DNA of 64,000 nt from Collinsella sp. zg1085 (lineage in GTDB: Bacteria > Actinomycetota > Coriobacteriia > Coriobacteriales > Coriobacteriaceae), in contig NZ_CP076545.1 of the NCBI RefSeq assembly GCF_018889955.1, positions 1,178,001 to 1,242,000 on the forward strand, read 5' to 3'. The position numbers and the translations under genes are program-made. The first letter of the stretch is position 1; every line of letters begins with the position of its first letter. The notes below the pieces were generated by a model. The model was given only the letters and a program-made list of their open reading frames with translations. It did no database searches and was not told where the DNA came from. This document shows, one piece after another, positions 1 through 9,966 of this stretch.

Positions 1-408
1 TACGACAGCAAAGGTGCGAAACAAACCGCCCGCCATAACAAGCGGGAGAAGCTGCGTCATCGAACCGGAAAGATAATCAAGAATCCAATTGCCGATTGCG
101 GCAGGTGTCAGCTTTACTTTAGGTGCATCGAGGTTTTCTTCAACCACCGCGCCGCGGCTAGCACCTGAAAGCGCAATAAACTCTTCGAGCACTTTGGGCA
201 CATTCTGTCCAATAATAACTTGCAGCTGTGAGCCCGACCACTGAGCCCCCAATACGCCTTTAATTGTTTTAATATCCTCAACATCTGCTTTTGCACTGTC
301 TTTAAGCGTAAGGCGCAGACGTGTCATACAGTTAGTTGCCGAAATAACATTGTCTGCTCCACCTACCTTCTCCAAGACATCAATTGCAATTTGCTTGTTA
401 TCAGCCAT
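1..408 (-). CDS. PTS sugar transporter subunit EIIBC (glucose-sucrose-beta-glucoside class), 3' part missing
   Basis: Reading the minus strand from ATG at 408 gives 136 residues with no stop before the window edge. Residues 1-80 are a PTS EIIB domain with the phosphorylation-site motif ATNCMTRLRLTLKD (Cys27). From about residue 100 a hydrophobic EIIC domain begins (LPLVMAGGLF). The B-then-C order is that of sucrose, trehalose and beta-glucoside permeases. EIIB takes phosphate from EIIA and passes it to the sugar during uptake through EIIC. GAGG just before the ATG fits a ribosome site. A LacI-type palindrome lies about 60 bp upstream and resembles one in front of the isomerase operon at 8.5 kb. 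Whether EIIA is fused downstream is not visible. The substrate is not determinable; the nearby phospho-beta-glucosidase suggests a beta-glucoside. Confidence 0.9.
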   Translation of the reverse strand, partial: MADNKQIAIDVLEKVGGADNVISATNCMTRLRLTLKDSAKADVEDIKTIKGVLGAQWSGSQLQVIIGQNVPKVLEEFIALSGASRGAVVEENLDAPKVKLTPAAIGNWILDYLSGSMTQLLPLVMAGGLFRTFAVV

Positions 409-464
409 GGATTCCTCCCTGTGTGCGTATGAAGGCGAGTTTTACCCGTCTTCATCTTACTTAT

Positions 465-492
465 CAGTAAACAAAATGTTTACTGAACGTTT
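465..492. promoter_or_regulatory. Probable LacI-family operator upstream of the PTS gene
   Basis: CAGTAAAC-AAAAT-GTTTACTG (465-485) is a perfect 8-bp inverted repeat. The overlapping stretch 475-492 (AATGTTTACTGAACGTTT) matches 16 of 18 bases at 8662-8679, in front of the isomerase operon. The regulator is probably the LacI-family protein at 8774-9784. Confidence 0.6.
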
Positions 493-779
493 ATGTATTG
501 TATAGTATGTAAGTGCTCAATCACGCGCCTAACTTATCGGTAAACGGTAGTAAATTAGCGGTGAACGTATCTTAGCATGAAGCGTCATACCCTATGCTTT
601 TGAAATAAAAGATGCCTCATATATCTTGTAATATAGCTGGTAAATATATATTTTTTACCACCATTTTGCTCACGTATATACTATTTCTCCACCAACATTC
701 TCTCTGTTTACATACATTCACTATTCACAAAACCTGTATACTAAACATGTTTATTTACATCAAGCGGCAAGGAGCAATG
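493..779. other. AT-rich intergenic region upstream of the esterase
   Basis: No gene is supported here. A plus-strand reading frame is open from 612, but it has no ribosome site and encodes a low-complexity hydrophobic stretch, so it is taken as a leader. A weaker GTAAAC/TTTAC-like element lies near 539-552. The stretch probably holds the esterase promoter and part of the divergent PTS control region. Confidence 0.5.
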
Positions 780-2105
780 ATGCGCGACTATGAACTCAGC
801 TATACCACGATAAGCACACTCGGAGATTTCGGACCGTGGATTTCATCGATTGTTCTAAAACTTCCAACTCAAGTACGCGCAGCAGACCTTAACCCTCTAC
901 CCTTCAATGTGTATGTTGAACGCCATGAACAAGACGGTACCCTACTCATGCGCCAGGAAGCTCATGAGACACGTGCTATACCATCGCGCGGATACCTTGA
1001 CGTTCTCACTGCATATCCCTGCGACGCCGAAGGGCGACGATGCGCTGAAAGCTCCTATGTTGCCCTAGAACTTCCTGAGTGCCGTCTTACCAAAACCATC
1101 GAGGGTTCTGTTCTGCACTCACGTTTTGTTGAACCCCAATTTCGCATCACGCAAACTGCCACGCTTGCAGGCTCTGAGCCCGTTTGCGGGCTTGTGTATA
1201 CCACATGTGAGCGCTCGCTCACACCTCAGCTAAAGGGCTGGAATAAAGCTCGCATGCAAGAAGCTGTTGATGATATTCAGCTAGAATATGGCTATTTCAC
1301 CCCTAATTTTTGTGATGAGAAGCCACCATTTAGCGGCTTTAGAAAGCAACAGCACAAACCCGAGCGAGCAGCCTTGATTATTTGGCTCCATGGTGCAGGA
1401 GAAGGCGGCCATGAGGTAGAGCGTGCTTATACCGGCAATCGCGTTACCGCACTCTCACAGGCGCCAATTCAAACATATTTTGACGGAGCCGCCTGGGTTT
1501 TAGTTCCTCAATGCCCAAGCTTTTGGATGGACGATGGAGATGAGCAGCTTGGTCGCTCTAATCAAAGCATCTATAGCCGCCCGCTTAAAGCGCTCATTGA
1601 TGAGTTTATTTGTGCACATCAAGACCAAATTGACCCAACGCGCATTATTATTGGTGGACTTTCTAATGGCGGCTTTATGACCATTCGTATGTGTATTGAT
1701 TATCCTGACTTTTTTGCAGGTGGCCTTGCGGTTTGCGCACCCTTTTTCAAAGAAAACCAAGGTGCTGAGGTATTACACGCACTGCACACAACACCTCTTT
1801 GGTTTGTTCATGCTAAGGGTGATGAGTTGGTAAATCCTGCAGACACCGCACTTCCGCTCTATCATGCGCTTATCGCACAAGGGTCAAGGGCGCATTTCAC
1901 CTACTTTGACCGCGTTGAAGACCTCACCGGTGTCTACCGTGAGCCAGATGGGCGCCGAAAGCGCATCTTTAACCATGGAGTCTGGATACATGTCTACAAC
2001 GATTTTTGCCGCACTGAACTTGACGGCACACAGGTAATGCTTAACTCAGAGCCGGTTGGTATATGGGAATGGGCGGCACGCCTCCGACGAACAACACAAG
2101 CCTAG
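780..2105 (+). CDS. Alpha/beta-hydrolase esterase or peptidase (prolyl-oligopeptidase-like fold)
   Basis: A 441-residue protein. The C-terminal half is an alpha/beta hydrolase: oxyanion segment LHGAGEGG (from about residue 204), nucleophile motif GGLSNGG (Ser295), and candidate Asp348 (KGDELVNP) and His399 (NHGVW) completing the triad. The N-terminal 190 residues are a beta-rich region I cannot assign. No signal peptide is seen at the chosen start. ATG at 780 is preferred because AAGGAG lies 5 nt upstream; the ATG at 777 would be only 2 nt away. Similar proteins are annotated as esterases, feruloyl esterases or poly(3-hydroxybutyrate) depolymerase-like enzymes. The substrate is unknown. A hairpin terminator follows directly. 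Confidence 0.75.
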   Translation: MRDYELSYTTISTLGDFGPWISSIVLKLPTQVRAADLNPLPFNVYVERHEQDGTLLMRQEAHETRAIPSRGYLDVLTAYPCDAEGRRCAESSYVALELPECRLTKTIEGSVLHSRFVEPQFRITQTATLAGSEPVCGLVYTTCERSLTPQLKGWNKARMQEAVDDIQLEYGYFTPNFCDEKPPFSGFRKQQHKPERAALIIWLHGAGEGGHEVERAYTGNRVTALSQAPIQTYFDGAAWVLVPQCPSFWMDDGDEQLGRSNQSIYSRPLKALIDEFICAHQDQIDPTRIIIGGLSNGGFMTIRMCIDYPDFFAGGLAVCAPFFKENQGAEVLHALHTTPLWFVHAKGDELVNPADTALPLYHALIAQGSRAHFTYFDRVEDLTGVYREPDGRRKRIFNHGVWIHVYNDFCRTELDGTQVMLNSEPVGIWEWAARLRRTTQA

Positions 2106-2121
2106 AATCACTACGCAATAG

Positions 2122-2158
2122 ATGCGCCGCCGGTAAAGCCTACCAGCGGCGCATTTTA
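2122..2158 (+). terminator. Rho-independent terminator after the esterase
   Basis: Arms ATGCGCCGC (2122-2130) and GCGGCGCAT (2146-2154), with inner GGTA/TACC pairing, followed by a short T run. Confidence 0.75.
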
Positions 2159-2225
2159 TACACGTCAACTCGCATGCAGTAAGACGACTTCCTGCGCCTT
2201 GCCAGTACCCGTTAAAAGCAACAAC

Positions 2226-3656
<1,431 letters not shown>

Positions 3657-3672
3657 CTATCCTTTCTCACAG

Positions 3673-3695
3673 GACTGCATACAGTCTTTGCAGTC
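3673..3695. promoter_or_regulatory. Inverted repeat in the leader of the phospho-beta-glucosidase gene
   Basis: GACTGCA-N9-TGCAGTC is a perfect 7-bp inverted repeat starting 20 bp upstream of the start codon. It could be an operator or an RNA hairpin near the ribosome site. No antiterminator-type (RAT) sequence was recognised. Confidence 0.45.
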
Positions 3696-3802
3696 AGGTT
3701 TATAAACTATATTAAAAACACTCACGCTTTGCCGTCTTTATGCCATGCAAGACAAAGCTATCTAGGTTGTACCCATTTGTACTGAAACAAGGCAGCGTCT
3801 AA

Positions 3803-5302
3803 TTACCCCTCATCAGAAAACGCCATAGCTGCTGCTACAGCGCGGTGCCAGCCCGCTAAGCGCTGCGCGCGTTCATCGGCTGTCATACTTGGCGTTAGAC
3901 GCGCTCGAACACCAGATGTTGCTATAACATCGCGTTGAAATAAACCCTGCGCAATGCCACACGCCCATGCAACACCCAAAGCACTCATTTCATCATTTTT
4001 AGCCACATGCACAGGTGCCTCAATAAGATTACACACCAGCTGCATGAGATAGCCATCTCGTGTAGGACCACCATCCGCCCGCAACTCGGTAAGCGGCATT
4101 GCAGCATCAGCACACATAGCATCAATCACATCAAACACCTGATATGCAATGCTCTCATCCGCCGCACGCGCCAGCTCAGCGCGCCCAAACGAGCGCGTCA
4201 TTCCAAGAATAGCTGCCCGTGTATCTGAGCGCCAATATGGAGCCCCCAGCCCGCTAAACGCGGGAACCACATAGGCATGCACCGAAGGATTTGCCTGGTA
4301 GCAAAGCTGCTCAACCTCTTCGGGAGAAGCTATAAGCTCGAGGTTATCCCGAAGCCACGTCTTAATGGCACCAGCATAGTTGATATTTCCTTCGAGCACA
4401 TGACAGGTCTCACCAGCCATGCGCCAAGCTATAGAGCTGGAAAGCCCATGGGTGCTGAAAACCCGCGTGGCACCAACATTCATCATCACCGATGAACCAG
4501 TACCAAAAGTTGCCTTAGCCTGCCCGTGCTCAAAACATGCCTGTGCAAACAATGCGGCATGTGAGTCGCCCAAAACAGCGTGGATAGGCACCGCGTGAGG
4601 AAGCATGCCTCCAAGTCTTGTCTCACCAAAGCACGCATCAGAATCTAAAACCTCAGGCAGATAAGCGCACTTAATATCAAAGAGCGCACAAAGCTCAGAC
4701 GAGAAGCTAAGCGTATCAAGGTCAAAAAGCTGCGTCCTACTTGCATTAGAATAATCACACGCAAAGCTCTTGCCCTCAGTAAGCGATGACACTAACCACG
4801 CGTCGATAGTGCCCAAGCAAAGCCGTTGATGCTTTGCCGCGCTTTGTACCTCGGGCTCGTGCTTAAGCATCCATGCCATTTTTGCAGCAGGATAATAGGG
4901 TGAGAGCGCCAGCCCCGTCTGATTATATATTCGCTCGGTTAGGCCTACATGTTCTGCTTCGAGCTGTCTGCATATATCCTCAGCGCGCGAACACTGCCAG
5001 ACAATTGCCGGACAAAGCGCGTCGCCGCTCACACGATCCCAGGCAAGCGTTGTCTCACGTTGGTTTGAAATGCCCACGCCAATTATCTTTGCTACATCTA
5101 TCTCCGCTGCTTGAATTGCCTTATGCGCTGCAGCATACACCTGCGTCAAGATTTCATGAGGGTCATGGCTTACCCAACCCAGCTCGTTTACCAGCTGAGT
5201 ATGCGACTGGCTCGCACGCCCCACAATTGCACCATGCTCATCAACAACAAGCACCTTAGTTCCCTGAGTAGACTGGTCAATACCAAGGATATAGTGCGCC
5301 AT
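3803..5302 (-). CDS. FGGY-family carbohydrate kinase (glycerol-kinase-like)
   Basis: A 499-residue FGGY kinase. Glycerol-kinase-like features are visible: the phosphate-binding start GIDQSTQGTK, NQRETTLAWD, the tyrosine segment SPYYPAAK, SNASRTQLFD, LGDSHAALFAQ (catalytic-base Asp) and FGTGSSVMMN. By sequence it is close to GlpK. By context (isomerase plus split transketolase upstream) it may instead phosphorylate the ketose made by the isomerase. GAAGGAG lies 7 nt before the ATG. The leader contains an exact 12-bp direct repeat. It is probably the last gene of the operon that begins at 8542. Kinase assignment is firm; the substrate is open. Confidence 0.85.
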   Translation of the reverse strand: MAHYILGIDQSTQGTKVLVVDEHGAIVGRASQSHTQLVNELGWVSHDPHEILTQVYAAAHKAIQAAEIDVAKIIGVGISNQRETTLAWDRVSGDALCPAIVWQCSRAEDICRQLEAEHVGLTERIYNQTGLALSPYYPAAKMAWMLKHEPEVQSAAKHQRLCLGTIDAWLVSSLTEGKSFACDYSNASRTQLFDLDTLSFSSELCALFDIKCAYLPEVLDSDACFGETRLGGMLPHAVPIHAVLGDSHAALFAQACFEHGQAKATFGTGSSVMMNVGATRVFSTHGLSSSIAWRMAGETCHVLEGNINYAGAIKTWLRDNLELIASPEEVEQLCYQANPSVHAYVVPAFSGLGAPYWRSDTRAAILGMTRSFGRAELARAADESIAYQVFDVIDAMCADAAMPLTELRADGGPTRDGYLMQLVCNLIEAPVHVAKNDEMSALGVAWACGIAQGLFQRDVIATSGVRARLTPSMTADERAQRLAGWHRAVAAAMAFSDEG

Positions 5303-5315
5303 GCAAAAACTCCTT

Positions 5316-5343
5316 CACCGCCATATACCTCCACCGCCATATA
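5316..5343 (-). repeat. Two direct copies of a 12-bp sequence in the kinase leader
   Basis: CACCGCCATATA (plus-strand reading) occurs at 5316-5327 and again at 5332-5343, a 16-nt period, directly upstream of the kinase ribosome site. It is probably a small local duplication. Confidence 0.6.
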
Positions 5344-5366
5344 AAGACAAATACAAGCTTCTTCTA

Positions 5367-6311
5367 TTAGGAGTAACGCGCAAGCATATCGAGTGATGAG
5401 GCCGCAATGCCGTCTTTGTCTAAACCGTAATAGGCAAACACCTCAAGCGATGTTCCCGTGATAACAGGGGTGTCTGGCAGCGCTAAACAACGCAGTGGGC
5501 GCGGATAGCGCTCACTCAAGACCTGTGCTACACGCGCGCCAAGCCCTCCAAACACACTGTGCTCCTCAACACTCAGCACAACACGAGCATGGCGTGCCGC
5601 CTCAAGGAGCACTTCCTCGTCAAGCGGCTTAACGCAATACATATCTACGACCGTTGCAGAAACACCTTGCGCCGCAAGCATATCTGCAGCGTCAAGTGCG
5701 TGGCGCACCATCTCACCGGTAGCAATAAGTGCAACATCGCTACCACGTCGTAAGCAGTTTGCGCGGTTCATCTCAAACGGACAAACCCTGGCGGTATACA
5801 CATCTTCTACCGGATTTCTGCCTACACGCACATAAGCCGGTGCACTATCAGCCAACAAAGCACGCATAAGCCGCTCTGTTTGATGCTGATCTGAGGGCAG
5901 ATACACCCGCATATTAGGAAGCGCACTCAGAGCAGCAATATCTTGCGTTGAGTGGTGGCTCATTCCCAGAGCACCGTAGCTTACGCCACCTGAAATTCCA
6001 ATGATTTTTACATTGACATCTGAATAAGCTACATCGACTTTTACCTGCTCATATGAGCGTGTTGTTACAAAACATGCCGGACTTGCCACAACTGAGCGTT
6101 TTCCTGAGGCCGCCAAGCCTGCCGCAATACCCACCACATCTTGCTCAGCGATACCTACCTCAAGCGCCTGTTGTGGAAAACGCTCAAAAAAAGGCGTTAA
6201 CGACGCCGAGCCCCGCGAATCAGAGCACAACACCACTAAATCAGAATCTGTTGCAGCATGTTCTAAAAGAACATCGCAAATTACCTGTCTGTTGGCACGT
6301 GTCTTAGGCAT
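5367..6311 (-). CDS. Transketolase, C-terminal subunit
   Basis: A 314-residue pyrimidine-binding plus C-terminal half of transketolase. Family features include VVLCSDSRGSA, EVGIAEQDVVGIAAGLAASG (the conserved TPP-activating glutamate) and the terminal domain ending VITGTSLEVFAYYGLD. It works as an alpha2beta2 enzyme with the N-terminal subunit encoded just upstream; their genes overlap by 8 bp (6304-6311), so translation is coupled. GGAGG lies 6 nt before the ATG. The split form is common in archaea and in some bacterial sugar operons. With the isomerase and kinase it probably feeds a pentose or ketose into the pentose phosphate pathway. Confidence 0.93.
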   Translation of the reverse strand: MPKTRANRQVICDVLLEHAATDSDLVVLCSDSRGSASLTPFFERFPQQALEVGIAEQDVVGIAAGLAASGKRSVVASPACFVTTRSYEQVKVDVAYSDVNVKIIGISGGVSYGALGMSHHSTQDIAALSALPNMRVYLPSDQHQTERLMRALLADSAPAYVRVGRNPVEDVYTARVCPFEMNRANCLRRGSDVALIATGEMVRHALDAADMLAAQGVSATVVDMYCVKPLDEEVLLEAARHARVVLSVEEHSVFGGLGARVAQVLSERYPRPLRCLALPDTPVITGTSLEVFAYYGLDKDGIAASSLDMLARYS

Positions 6312-7140
6312 GAGCTACCTCCTTATGCTGAGCAAAATCCGCGATAATCTGCTCGTATTCGTCCTGATTTGGCAGATGATGATGCCAGTTTGCTTTATGC
6401 TCCATAAGGGGTGAACCAAAGCCTTTTATGGTATTCAAAATAATAAGCGTTGGCTTTTCTTTAATAGATTTCGCTTCCTCAAGGGCATTATCAATGGCAT
6501 ATAAATCATGTCCTGAAACAGAAATAACATGCCAACCAAAGGCTAACCAGCGAGTAGCTACATCATCTTGCTGCATAACATCCTCAGTGCTACCAGAGAT
6601 TTGCAGACGATTACGGTCAATCAGCACACACAGATTATCAAGCTTATAGTGGGCGCCACTCATAACAGCCTCCCACACCGAGCCTTCTGCAAGTTCACCA
6701 TCTCCCATAATGGTATAAACCCGCGTTGGTCGAGCGTCCATGCGTGCAGCAAGTGCCATACCCACCGCAACCGGAAGACCATGACCCAACGAGCCTGAAT
6801 TCATCTCAATGCCCGCCAGCTTGTTGTTGGGGTGTCCGATATATGGACTCCCAAACTTTGAGAACCGTGCCTTAACATCGTTACTATCAAGAAAGCCACA
6901 ATCACAAAGAACCGCGTAGTATGCCTCCATCGCGTGTCCCTTAGATAGAATAAAGCGGTCGCGGCCAGGATTATCTACCTGCTCAGGCGCAACCCTCAAA
7001 TGGCGCTTATACAAAACCATCAGCGCATCAATAACGCTCATATCACCACCGATATGACCGCCGCCTCCCGCCATAATAATGTCCACACAATCACGGCGCA
7101 AATCCCAGCGCAACTCTTCAAGTTCTTCCAGCTTACACAT
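6304..7140 (-). CDS. Transketolase, N-terminal (TPP-binding) subunit
   Basis: A 278-residue thiamine-diphosphate-binding half of transketolase. GGHIGGDMSVIDAL, SKGHAMEAYYAVL, GSLGHGLPVAVGMALAAR and the metal/TPP motif MGDGELAEGSVWEA are all visible. The start at 7140 is chosen because GAGGAG lies 6 nt upstream and the isomerase stop codon ends one base before it. A longer frame to 7188 would run into the isomerase gene. It partners with the C-terminal subunit encoded next. Confidence 0.93.
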   Translation of the reverse strand: MCKLEELEELRWDLRRDCVDIIMAGGGGHIGGDMSVIDALMVLYKRHLRVAPEQVDNPGRDRFILSKGHAMEAYYAVLCDCGFLDSNDVKARFSKFGSPYIGHPNNKLAGIEMNSGSLGHGLPVAVGMALAARMDARPTRVYTIMGDGELAEGSVWEAVMSGAHYKLDNLCVLIDRNRLQISGSTEDVMQQDDVATRWLAFGWHVISVSGHDLYAIDNALEEAKSIKEKPTLIILNTIKGFGSPLMEHKANWHHHLPNQDEYEQIIADFAQHKEVAHA

Positions 7141-7141
7141 G

Positions 7142-8542
7142 CTATTCTCCTCTAAGATATGCCTTGATGTCCTCTTCAATGGGGTCATATAAATCAGGTT
7201 TAATCCCTATATACTTACATGCCTCATACAACACAGGCACCACATCGGCATGAATCGCCACACAATGATGGATATAGGGTCCCTCAACAATTTTTGCTTC
7301 TAAACGTTTGAGATTATCCACTTCGACCCAAAGATAGGTGCCCATGCCAGCAGGACCATCAATACCACGCGCACGGCCTAAGAGCAGCGAATACTCGTTG
7401 TTATCGCCATCAAAGCGGGCAAGAGTCAACTCACCTTGCTTAGCCTCAGCAGTTAGAGCACCCGGATGGTCAAAGGCCAGCGGATAACCCAGTTTTGGCT
7501 TGCCGCAGGCTACCGAACAAGGCCAAGGACCGCAGTGCTGAAGTAGCTCCCCGTTCTCATTATCGGGATGTCTCACTGTCCAGTCGGCAAACATAGAACG
7601 ATGACGACCCAAATCGGCAGCTTCTACCAAAAGAGCTGTTATAGCACCATGAATATCGGTTTCGCAGACAATGGGAATCCCCATTTCATTAAGGATTGCA
7701 TTGGCAGCACAAGGCATAATCCCCAACTCAGCTTGCAGTGCATTCCAGCATTGAATGGCACCCGCATTGCAACCGTATTGTTTGATGAGTCGCTGCATAG
7801 CAAGTGCTAAAGCAGCAACTGCGGGAACCTTATCCTCAGGCATCGCAATTTCAAAGCTCGCGCGTACATGCGCAAGCATAGCGCCAAGTGCTTGTGTATC
7901 TTTCTCTGCAGCATGCACCGCCTGAATAAGCTCGGTCATAGGAATAGGTGAAAGCTGAATATTAAACCGCTCAAGGAGCTCACCCTCATTGCACATCGTT
8001 GACCAAAAATCAAAGGGGCGCGTAGACATCTGCAAGATGCGTGTGTGCTTGAAGGTGCGCACAACATTACATACCGCAAGAAAATCCCATACACCGCGCT
8101 CAAATTCTTTATCAGTTACGCGGCAGTTGGTCATATACGTAAACGGCACCTGAAAGCGGCGAAGCACCTTGCCGGTAGCAAAAAGTCCACACTGAGAATC
8201 ACGCAAACGGCGGCCATCTGGCTCGGGTCGCTCATCGCGCGGTCCCCACAGTAGAACCGGTTTTCCCAGCTCACGAGCCAAGCGAGCACAAAGATATTCA
8301 GTTCCAAAATTACAGTGCGCCAACATAATGCCATCTACGGCAGCAGCGCGAAACTTTTCAAGAATTGGCTGAATATGCGTATCGTCAAAGAGTAGACCCT
8401 CTTCATTAATATCATCAATGTCCACCACGTCAACACCAAGCTCACGCAAGCGATGTAGGGTAAGGCCACGATACTTAATGGCATCAGGTGCACTAAAAAT
8501 ACTGCGTCGTGTTGGAACAAACCCGAGTTTAACTCTATCCAT
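7142..8542 (-). CDS. L-fucose/L-arabinose isomerase family protein (COG2407-like)
   Basis: A 466-residue protein resembling the fucose/arabinose isomerase superfamily. Visible features are an N-terminal Rossmann-like region (LGFVPTRRSIFSAPDA), an acidic CETDIHGAITALL segment typical of the metal-binding centre, and a C-terminal barrel with VEGPYIHHCVAIHAD. GAGGGGG before the ATG at 8542 decides the start; the longer frame to 8593 lacks a ribosome site. It is the first gene of an operon with split transketolase and an FGGY kinase, downstream of LacI-type operator repeats. Aldose-ketose isomerase activity is likely; the sugar is not known. Confidence 0.75.
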   Translation of the reverse strand: MDRVKLGFVPTRRSIFSAPDAIKYRGLTLHRLRELGVDVVDIDDINEEGLLFDDTHIQPILEKFRAAAVDGIMLAHCNFGTEYLCARLARELGKPVLLWGPRDERPEPDGRRLRDSQCGLFATGKVLRRFQVPFTYMTNCRVTDKEFERGVWDFLAVCNVVRTFKHTRILQMSTRPFDFWSTMCNEGELLERFNIQLSPIPMTELIQAVHAAEKDTQALGAMLAHVRASFEIAMPEDKVPAVAALALAMQRLIKQYGCNAGAIQCWNALQAELGIMPCAANAILNEMGIPIVCETDIHGAITALLVEAADLGRHRSMFADWTVRHPDNENGELLQHCGPWPCSVACGKPKLGYPLAFDHPGALTAEAKQGELTLARFDGDNNEYSLLLGRARGIDGPAGMGTYLWVEVDNLKRLEAKIVEGPYIHHCVAIHADVVPVLYEACKYIGIKPDLYDPIEEDIKAYLRGE

Positions 8543-8655
8543 ATATCCCCCTCGTGCTTTAGATGTATGTTTGCAGCAACACCACTGAGCCAAGGCTCAC
8601 CCTCTAGCCATAACGGATACATATCGCTCCCGCAAGGTGCTACCGTACAGCACAT

Positions 8656-8697
8656 CTAAACAATGTTTACTAAATGTTTTATATCACTGTTTAGTAA
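8656..8697. promoter_or_regulatory. Operator cluster upstream of the isomerase-transketolase-kinase operon
   Basis: Two overlapping inverted repeats are present: TAAACA-A-TGTTTA (8657-8669) and TTACTAAA (8667-8674) with TTTAGTAA (8690-8697). The element AATGTTTACTAAATGTTT (8662-8679) is shared, with two changes, with the site in front of the PTS gene. It lies between the lacI-type gene and the operon, as expected for a local repressor site. Confidence 0.6.
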
Positions 8698-8773
8698 TTT
8701 AGGGAATACCTTCCGTGAATGGTCGGTTTTGGACCGTGGGCGGTTATACGATTAGTATTGAAAGGCGAAGCAT

Positions 8774-9784
8774 CTATAAAGCACGTACGCTTTCTCGCTC
8801 TACAAAGTAGGTATTTATCTGAGTCTTGCAGGTATAGTTCTTAGGATTTTTAATATTGCCTAGCAAACGACGCACAGCAGTTGCACCCACCTCATGCTTG
8901 AGCACGTGTACGGTGGTTAATGGAGGATTTGAAAACGCGCCAAAGGGTAAATCATCAAAGCCAATGATTGAAATATCTTCAGGAACTCGCAAACCATGCT
9001 CTAACAACGCACGGAGTGCACCTACAGCAAGTACATCATTATCAGCAAAAAATGCCGTTGGTAGCTCTGTTGCATCCACTACATCAAGCCACGCTGACAT
9101 ATCGGTATATGCTGATTCGAGTGTGGTGCCTACGTGCACCATCCAATTGGCACCCCAAACAATTCCTGCTTCTTCAAGCGCCTGATGGTATCCAAGCTCA
9201 CGCGCCTTGAAATTCTGAACCCTAAAGTCTCCTGCAAGATAAAAAATTCTTGTATGTCCCCGCTCAATCAGGTAATTTACCGCGCTAAACGACGCATCAG
9301 TATTTGAAATTACCACCGAATCAAAGGCAAAGCGATTGCTCCAACCATCAAGCACAATAATATGAGCAGCTGCTCCTTCAAATAAAGCATAATCAGCCTC
9401 ACCAAGCTCGGTGCCTAACAGCACAATGGCAGCAGAAGAATCACTAACAAGCTGGGCAATTTCTCCTTTAATGGCATTCACATCAGAAAAATCAAGCGAA
9501 ACAAATGAGGTTGACATGTTATAGTACCGCGCCTGGCGCTCAACACCTTCGATAACAGCAGGGTGAAAGGTGCTCTCATCAACAATCTTGCCATTTTTGC
9601 GCGCCAGCACAAACTGAATGGTATCAAGCTGCTGAGGCTGCTGGTAGCCCATTGATTGTGCCGCTTCAAAAATAAGCTTTGCTGTCTCTTCGCTCACGCT
9701 GCGCTTATGGTTGAGCGCATTTGAAACCGTGGCGGGAGAAAAACCGGTTACACGACTAATCTCGCGAATGCTCACCTTTGCCAT
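8774..9784 (-). CDS. LacI-family transcriptional regulator
   Basis: A 336-residue repressor of normal LacI length. The N-terminal helix-turn-helix and hinge are clear (VSIREISRVTGFSPATVSNALNHKRSVSEE, split here as one segment of the first 32 residues). A periplasmic-binding-protein-like effector domain follows, ending with the family segments DISIIGFDDLPFGAF and PPLTTVHVLKHEVGATAVRRLL. AGGGG lies 7 nt before the ATG at 9784. Its own upstream region has a matching operator (9826-9851), suggesting autoregulation, and similar sites precede the adjacent operon and the PTS gene. The inducer is probably the sugar or sugar phosphate of that pathway. Confidence 0.93.
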   Translation of the reverse strand: MAKVSIREISRVTGFSPATVSNALNHKRSVSEETAKLIFEAAQSMGYQQPQQLDTIQFVLARKNGKIVDESTFHPAVIEGVERQARYYNMSTSFVSLDFSDVNAIKGEIAQLVSDSSAAIVLLGTELGEADYALFEGAAAHIIVLDGWSNRFAFDSVVISNTDASFSAVNYLIERGHTRIFYLAGDFRVQNFKARELGYHQALEEAGIVWGANWMVHVGTTLESAYTDMSAWLDVVDATELPTAFFADNDVLAVGALRALLEHGLRVPEDISIIGFDDLPFGAFSNPPLTTVHVLKHEVGATAVRRLLGNIKNPKNYTCKTQINTYFVERESVRAL

Positions 9785-9825
9785 CTCGCCGCCCCTTACT
9801 CGCGTAAAACCATAGATAGCTATCG

Positions 9826-9851
9826 ACTAAACAAATTAGTAGATGTTTAGT
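9826..9851. promoter_or_regulatory. Operator-like inverted repeat upstream of the LacI-family gene
   Basis: ACTAAACA (9826-9833) and TGTTTAGT (9844-9851) form perfect 8-bp arms around a 10-bp spacer. The half-site matches those at 8656-8697 and 465-492, so autoregulation is likely. Confidence 0.55.
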
Positions 9852-9966
9852 TGCTAGTCTAGTTCAAAAAAGGTACACGGCAAGCAGCTATTCGGCATGT
9901 GCAACAAAGCTGTATAGATTGACGCATCACGTTCTGCAAGGTTTTACCTACACATATACGGCAGAG

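Noticed and set aside
612-779. N-terminal 56 codons of the esterase frame
   Set aside because: AT-rich, low complexity, no ribosome site at 612, and a good one before 780.
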